A DNA stretch of 10,507 bases from Myxococcales bacterium (GTDB lineage Bacteria; Myxococcota; Myxococcia; Myxococcales; Myxococcaceae), in the NCBI GenBank assembly GCA_003153055.1, contig PMBV01000041.1, forward strand, positions 1 through 10,507, given 5' to 3'. This document shows positions 7,032-10,507 of the stretch, in pieces. The notes under the pieces are model-generated. The model had not been told where the DNA came from. It did not search any database and saw only the letters and a program-made list of their open reading frames with translations. The position numbers were made by a program, and so were the translations under genes. Every line of letters starts with the position of its first letter. Within the stretch, counting starts at the first letter, position 1.

Positions 7032-8032
7032 GCCTTCAGAGTCTCTTTCAAGGAGCACTCGATCGCGGCGCGGTGAAGGGCACCGTCGACGATTACGCCC
7101 GACAGTTCGACGAGGCCGGCGCGCAGAGCCGCAAGGGCCACGCCGCCGACCTGGCCCGCGACTACTACCAGCTCGTCACTGACTTCTACGAGTTCGGGTG
7201 GGGCGAGTCGTTCCACTTCGCGCCGAGGGCCTTGGGAGAATCGGTGCAGGACTCGTTGCTTCGCTACGAGTATCACCTGGCCGAGCGCCTCGGGCTCCAG
7301 GCCGGCACGCGCACGCTCGACGTGGGGTGTGGGGTCGGCGGGCCCATGCGGCACATCGCCAAGAAGACCCAGGCCTCGGTCACCGGCATCACCATCGCGC
7401 CGTATCAAGTCAGCCGGGGCCGAAAGCGCACCGAGAAAGACGGCCTCTCGCACCTCTGCAGCTTCGTCGAGGGCGACTTCAACACCATGCCCTTCGAGGA
7501 GGGGACCTTCGACGCGGCCTACACCATCGAGGCCTGCTGCCACGCGGCTGATCGCCGAGGTCCGTTCAAGGAGGTCTTCCGCACCTTGAAGAAGGGCGGC
7601 CTGTTCGCGGGCTACGACTGGTGCATGACCGAGAAGTACGTCGCCGGCGACCCGGACCACGAGCGCATCAAGCTGGGCATCGAGAAGGGCAACGGCATCG
7701 CTTCGATGGTGAGAGCGACCGACATCGACTCGGCCTTGCGGGAGTCGGGCTTCGAGGTGCTCGATGCCAAGGACTGGGCCGCGAGCGCGCACCCCGACTT
7801 TCCGTGGTACTCGCCGCTGGATGCCGGGTGGTCGCTCAACGGGTTCCGCAACAGTCGCGCCGGAGCGTTCCTCACCCATCAGTTCGTCAAGGGCCTCGAG
7901 CGGTTCCACCTGAGCCCGCGCGGGACCGTCACCACCCACGACGTCTTGCGGCTGGCCCAGCGCGCGCTGTGCGAGGGCGGGCGGAGCGGCATCTTCACCC
8001 CGAGCTCCTTCTGGTTGGCCGTGAAGCACTGA
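7028..8032 (+). CDS. smt: Sterol 24-C-methyltransferase (ERG6/SMT type)
   Basis: This 334-residue protein transfers a methyl group from SAM to the delta-24 double bond of a sterol side chain in known family members. It keeps the whole SMT signature, not just a generic methyltransferase fold: YYQLVTDFYEFGWGESFHFA (46-65) contains the aromatic Y-E-F-G-W-G sterol-binding region I (54-59); LDVGCGVGGP (97-106) is SAM motif I; IEACCHA (167-173) is the SMT region matching IEATCHAP; YDWCMTEKY (196-204) matches the yeast YEWVMTDKYD segment; and GGRSGIFTP (317-325) lies in the C-terminal SMT domain. Its length is close to that of plant and fungal enzymes, without an N-terminal anchor. The start ATG sits in ATGA, overlapping the monooxygenase stop, so the two are translationally coupled. 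Substrate is inferred; SMT homologues that methylate squalene or botryococcene exist in algae and are an alternative. Confidence 0.88.
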   Translation: MSLQSLFQGALDRGAVKGTVDDYARQFDEAGAQSRKGHAADLARDYYQLVTDFYEFGWGESFHFAPRALGESVQDSLLRYEYHLAERLGLQAGTRTLDVGCGVGGPMRHIAKKTQASVTGITIAPYQVSRGRKRTEKDGLSHLCSFVEGDFNTMPFEEGTFDAAYTIEACCHAADRRGPFKEVFRTLKKGGLFAGYDWCMTEKYVAGDPDHERIKLGIEKGNGIASMVRATDIDSALRESGFEVLDAKDWAASAHPDFPWYSPLDAGWSLNGFRNSRAGAFLTHQFVKGLERFHLSPRGTVTTHDVLRLAQRALCEGGRSGIFTPSSFWLAVKH

Positions 8033-8035
8033 GGG
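8031..8035 (+). promoter_or_regulatory. Ribosome binding site overlapping the methyltransferase stop
   Basis: GAGGG starts inside the TGA stop of the sterol methyltransferase gene and lies 10 bases before the ATG at 8046. It suggests that the lipoprotein gene is read from the same transcript. Confidence 0.4.
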
Positions 8036-8045
8036 CTACCTGACG

Positions 8046-8474
8046 ATGAAACGCCTCGTCGCGATGGCCGTGGGGAACTGCCTGCTCGTGGCGGGCTGCA
8101 TCGCCGACATCATCGGGGCGCCGTGCGAGACCCAAGACACCTGCCCCTCAGGTCAGTACTGCACGGCCGCGAAGCGCTGCGCCCCGGGCGACAGCTTGAC
8201 CGGCGTGGGTGTCGACGGCGGCTTTCTGGTTGTGGCTCCGGGCTCCATCGGCGCTCCGTGCTCTGCCGACGCCCAGTGCGCCAGTGGCTGGTGCTTCACC
8301 GACAACCCCGGCGGTGAGTGCACCAGCGAGTGCCAGGCCGACGCCGAGTGCGGGCCGAATCGCTGGTGTGTCGACGAGGGTGACGGCACCAGCACCTGCT
8401 ACCTCACGTGCGTGAGCGCGACTGGCTGCCGGAGCGGCTACCAGTGCTCGTCGGGGATCTGCGTGCCTCAGTGA
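8046..8474 (+). CDS. Cysteine-rich lipoprotein with four 4-Cys modules
   Basis: This is a 142-residue protein. The N-terminus has Lys2 and Arg3, a hydrophobic stretch and a lipobox ending V-A-G-C18, so a lipid-anchored envelope or surface protein is expected. After Cys18 there are exactly 16 cysteines in four similar groups: 27/33/39/45, 72/78/83/92, 96/102/108/118 and 122/128/134/139. Each group is roughly C-x5-C-x4/5-C-x4-9-C, often with G-x-x-C or W-C patterns, suggesting four small disulphide-bonded repeats; a Gly/Val-rich spacer (48-68) separates the first from the rest. Such Cys-repeat lipoproteins are common in myxobacteria; their roles are mostly unknown. The gene begins 13 bases after the sterol methyltransferase stop, so it may be part of that transcript, but a functional link is not shown by the sequence. 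Confidence 0.85.
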   Translation: MKRLVAMAVGNCLLVAGCIADIIGAPCETQDTCPSGQYCTAAKRCAPGDSLTGVGVDGGFLVVAPGSIGAPCSADAQCASGWCFTDNPGGECTSECQADAECGPNRWCVDEGDGTSTCYLTCVSATGCRSGYQCSSGICVPQ

Positions 8475-8618
8475 ATGGTCCCTTCGTCGTGAGATCGTGC
8501 GCAGAATGGCGAAGACTCCAGGCTCCAGGTGAGGCTCTGGTGATGGGCCCTGCGCAACTCTACCAGGGGGTGCGTCGTTCTCGGTTGTGCACTCGGGCGA
8601 GTCGTGGAACATGTGGGG

Positions 8619-9140
8619 ATGAACATCAAGAAAGTAGTCACGGGCGCGATGGCTGTGGTGATGGGCCTCTTCGGGAGTGGCTGCATGACGCGCCTGACGA
8701 TCCCGACCCGAGAACTCGCGAACCTCGATGGCTACGACATCCACAATGAGCGCTCGGTGACGGTGGTGACGGGCACAGCCATGTATGGCAGCAGGGGGAT
8801 GCCGACGATGGCGCGGGTTCCGGTGACCGATCGCCCCTACCGGCTCATCACCAATGAAGGAGACGCGGTGGATTTCACCTCCAGGACCCTGCTGGGGCTG
8901 GTGACAGCGGGGCAGCCAGAAGAGAGGAACCGCTACCGCGAGGTGCACGTCACCGACACCACCTTCCAGGGCATCACCCGGAATGGCCAGAGCATCGAGG
9001 TGCCGCTGACCAGCATTGACGAGGCGTCAGTGACGACCGTCAGCATCGGCAAGACCCTCGGTCTGGCGTTCGGCATCGCCGGTGCGGTCCTCGTCGCCAG
9101 CGCGGTGACGACCATCGTGCTCATCTCGTCGATGCACTGA
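8619..9140 (+). CDS. Probable lipoprotein with C-terminal membrane helix, unknown function
   Basis: This is a 173-residue protein I do not recognise. M-N-I-K-K starts a signal peptide with a hydrophobic stretch and a cysteine at 22 preceded by L-F-G-S-G. The lipobox is imperfect because the -3 residue is Gly, so lipidation is probable but not certain. The middle is a beta-rich polar domain with repeated short segments of the V-x-V-T-D and R-x-V/L-I-T type. Residues about 147-170 form a hydrophobic helix rich in Gly and Ala, ending in SSMH. An in-frame GTG at 8604 would add five residues (MEHVG); I prefer ATG 8619 because it puts the charged Lys pair directly at the signal-peptide n-region. 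The gene is 144 bases after the Cys-rich lipoprotein gene, a gap large enough for its own promoter. Confidence 0.75.
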   Translation: MNIKKVVTGAMAVVMGLFGSGCMTRLTIPTRELANLDGYDIHNERSVTVVTGTAMYGSRGMPTMARVPVTDRPYRLITNEGDAVDFTSRTLLGLVTAGQPEERNRYREVHVTDTTFQGITRNGQSIEVPLTSIDEASVTTVSIGKTLGLAFGIAGAVLVASAVTTIVLISSMH

Positions 9141-9271
9141 AGTTGTGAATAGGCGAGGGAGCCATTGATTTGGCCGCGCCGTACGTCGCACCGCCGGCTG
9201 GTCGGACGGGCTCGAGGCCGCCCGACGGAAAGGGTCGGCACAGTGACCTGCACTGGTGGCCAGGTGGCCGA

Positions 9272-9283
9272 ACCCGCGCGGGT
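9272..9283. repeat. 12-bp perfect palindrome ACCCGCGCGGGT upstream of the small methyltransferase gene
   Basis: The palindrome sits 23 bases before the ATG at 9307. Next to it, GGTGGCC is repeated directly (9255-9261 and 9263-9269). It may be an operator or leader hairpin, but GC-only palindromes arise easily at this base composition. The rest of the 9141-9306 gap shows nothing else I can support. Confidence 0.3.
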
Positions 9284-9306
9284 CGGACAAGCTCCCACGA
9301 GCCACC

Positions 9307-9906
9307 ATGACAAACTTCTGGGACGAACGGTACGCCGGCGACCGCTTCATGTACGGCACCGAGCCGAACGAATTCCTGCGGGAACGGGCGATCGCCCTGC
9401 CGGCCGGCGGCCGGGTGCTTTGCCTCGCTGAGGGAGAGGGCCGCAACGCCGTGCACCTCGCCGAGCGCGGCTTCATCGTCACCGGCGTCGACGGCTCCGC
9501 GGTAGGCCTCGCGAAGGCGCGCGGCCTGGCCGGGCAGCGGGGTGTCACCATCACCACGGTAGTGGAGGACCTCGCCCGCTACGAGCTCGGGGACGGATGT
9601 TGGGACGGCATCGTATCCATCTGGTGCCACCTCCCGCGGCCGCTGAGGGCCTCGCTGCACCCGCGCATCGTCCAGGCGCTGGCGCCCGGGGGCGTGCTGC
9701 TGCTCGAGCACTACCATCCGAGGCAGGTTGGCTACGGCACCGGTGGGCCGCCGGACCCGGCGATGCTGGTGACGCTCGCCGAGCTCCGCCACGACTTCGC
9801 TGAGCTCGATGAGCTCCATGGGGCCGAGACCGAGCGGGACATCGCCGAGGGCTCGGGGCACCACGGCCGCAGCGCGGTCACCCAATTCGTCGGCAGGCGG
9901 CGCTGA
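9307..9906 (+). CDS. Small class I SAM-dependent methyltransferase (TehB/SmtA-like)
   Basis: This is a 199-residue protein. The N-terminus MTNFWDERY...FMYGTEPNEFL (residues 1-24) is typical of short bacterial methyltransferases near TehB. Motif I is GRVLCLAEGEGRNAVHLAERG (35-55, AEGEGRN being the SAM loop) and V-T-G-V-D62 gives the acidic residue at the end of strand 2. G-I-V-S-I-W-C-H-L-P near residues 100-109 matches the motif IV region, and L-A-P-G-G-V-L-L-L-E-H-Y (about 124-135) the strand 5 region. The substrate cannot be told; relatives include tellurite and thiol methyltransferases and many unassigned enzymes. ATG 9307 was chosen because homologous-looking sequence starts exactly there; the upstream frame is low-complexity. 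It is convergent with the ATPase gene, 34 bases apart. It is unrelated to the sterol methyltransferase beyond the shared fold. Confidence 0.82.
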   Translation: MTNFWDERYAGDRFMYGTEPNEFLRERAIALPAGGRVLCLAEGEGRNAVHLAERGFIVTGVDGSAVGLAKARGLAGQRGVTITTVVEDLARYELGDGCWDGIVSIWCHLPRPLRASLHPRIVQALAPGGVLLLEHYHPRQVGYGTGGPPDPAMLVTLAELRHDFAELDELHGAETERDIAEGSGHHGRSAVTQFVGRRR

Positions 9907-9940
9907 GGTCCGTTCCGCGACCCGCGAGGCCGCACCACCG

Positions 9941-10507
9941 TCACGGCCGGATGTCGGTCAACAGCCGACCGAGGGGAACGACGCGCACCTTCTCGTGGAG
10001 GGAATAGGTGCGCGCTCCGGGGTACAGGACCTCGAGTGAGTCGAGCCGGAGATCGGTCACCGCGGCCCGCATCGACGGCGTCAGCGCCGGCGCGTCGGAG
10101 TACTTCACTTCGAAGCCACGCCGCTCGGCTCCGCGGACGACCAAGAGATCGAGCTCCGCGCCGGCCTGGGTTGCCCAGAAGAAGCACTGTTCGGGACGCG
10201 CCCGGAGGTGCCGTATCACCTGCTCGAGGCAATGGCCCTCGAAGCTCGCTCCGCACTTTGGGTGGCGCTCCAGTGCCGAGAAGGACTCGATGTCGAGCAG
10301 CGAGTGGAGGAGCCCAGAGTCTGCGACCCAGACCTTCGGCGACTTCACCTGTCGCTTCGAGATGTTCTCGTGCCACGGCGGCAGGAGTCGCACGACGAAT
10401 GACTGGGCGAGCACGTCGACGTAGCGACGCACGCTGGTATCGGCCACCGCCATCGAGCGACCCAGCTCCGACCAGTTCAGCACCTGACCATGGACGTGGG
10501 CGAGCAT
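9941..10507 (-). CDS. C-terminal part of an AAA_14/DUF4143-type ATPase (5' end outside window)
   Basis: Only the last 188 codons lie in the window; the Met at the right edge is internal, and the P-loop ATPase domain should lie beyond it. Residues 7-71 (GQVLNWSELGRS, then TSVRRYVDVL, LLPPW, KSPKVWVADSGLLH) are the typical DUF4143 start, with a winged-helix-like segment and the K-S-P-K / D-S-G-L-L-H signature. Residues 86-136 (GASFEG, then AGAELDLLVV and FEVKYS) contain an acidic-D-ExK pattern (Glu90, Asp120, Glu133, Lys135) resembling the nuclease-like fold of this family. Members are widespread, often mobile, and mostly of unknown role; toxin-antitoxin or defence links have been suggested for some. 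It marks a change of context at the right edge. Confidence 0.85.
   Translation of the reverse strand: MLAHVHGQVLNWSELGRSMAVADTSVRRYVDVLAQSFVVRLLPPWHENISKRQVKSPKVWVADSGLLHSLLDIESFSALERHPKCGASFEGHCLEQVIRHLRARPEQCFFWATQAGAELDLLVVRGAERRGFEVKYSDAPALTPSMRAAVTDLRLDSLEVLYPGARTYSLHEKVRVVPLGRLLTDIRP

Noticed and set aside
6677..8029. A 450-codon minus-strand open frame opposite the SMT gene
   Set aside because: It is an antisense shadow; the plus strand carries unmistakable SMT motifs.

Overview
The window is GC-rich, with long GC3-driven shadow reading frames on both strands. It is tightly packed with genes carrying bacterial lipoprotein and signal-peptide features. The mix of a cysteine-repeat lipoprotein, a Pro/Gln-rich outer-membrane-type protein, a giant membrane protein without a recognisable family, and a sterol-type gene set suggests a myxobacterium (Myxococcota). 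That placement is an inference, because the window has no marker gene.

Layout. (1) Positions 3-3464 (+) hold the 3' part of a very large membrane protein built from two similar modules, each a beta-rich region followed by a membrane block. (2) Positions 3497-4204 (+) encode a secreted, probably outer-membrane beta-barrel protein with a Pro/Gln-rich linker, close behind gene 1. (3) Positions 4205-4557 are non-coding, with two GC-rich hairpins. (4) Positions 4558-8032 are the core of the window: a squalene synthase-type gene (-), a 167-base divergent control region with inverted repeats, then a squalene monooxygenase-type flavoprotein (+) and an ERG6-type sterol 24-C-methyltransferase (+) that overlap by 4 bases. 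(5) Positions 8046-9140 (+) encode two probable lipoproteins, the first with four cysteine modules and placed 13 bases after the methyltransferase. (6) Positions 9307-9906 (+) encode a small class I SAM methyltransferase. (7) Positions 9941-10507 (-) are the 3' part of an AAA ATPase/DUF4143 gene that runs off the right edge.

How the genes fit together. The central three genes cover condensation of farnesyl diphosphate to squalene, epoxidation of squalene, and side-chain C-methylation, which are three steps of eukaryote-type sterol synthesis. The oxidosqualene cyclase that would link steps two and three is not in the window. Either it lies elsewhere in the genome, or the methyltransferase acts on a different triterpenoid or imported sterol. 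A bacterial ERG6-type enzyme linked to squalene synthase and squalene epoxidase genes is the most notable content here. The flanking genes show no clear link to it.
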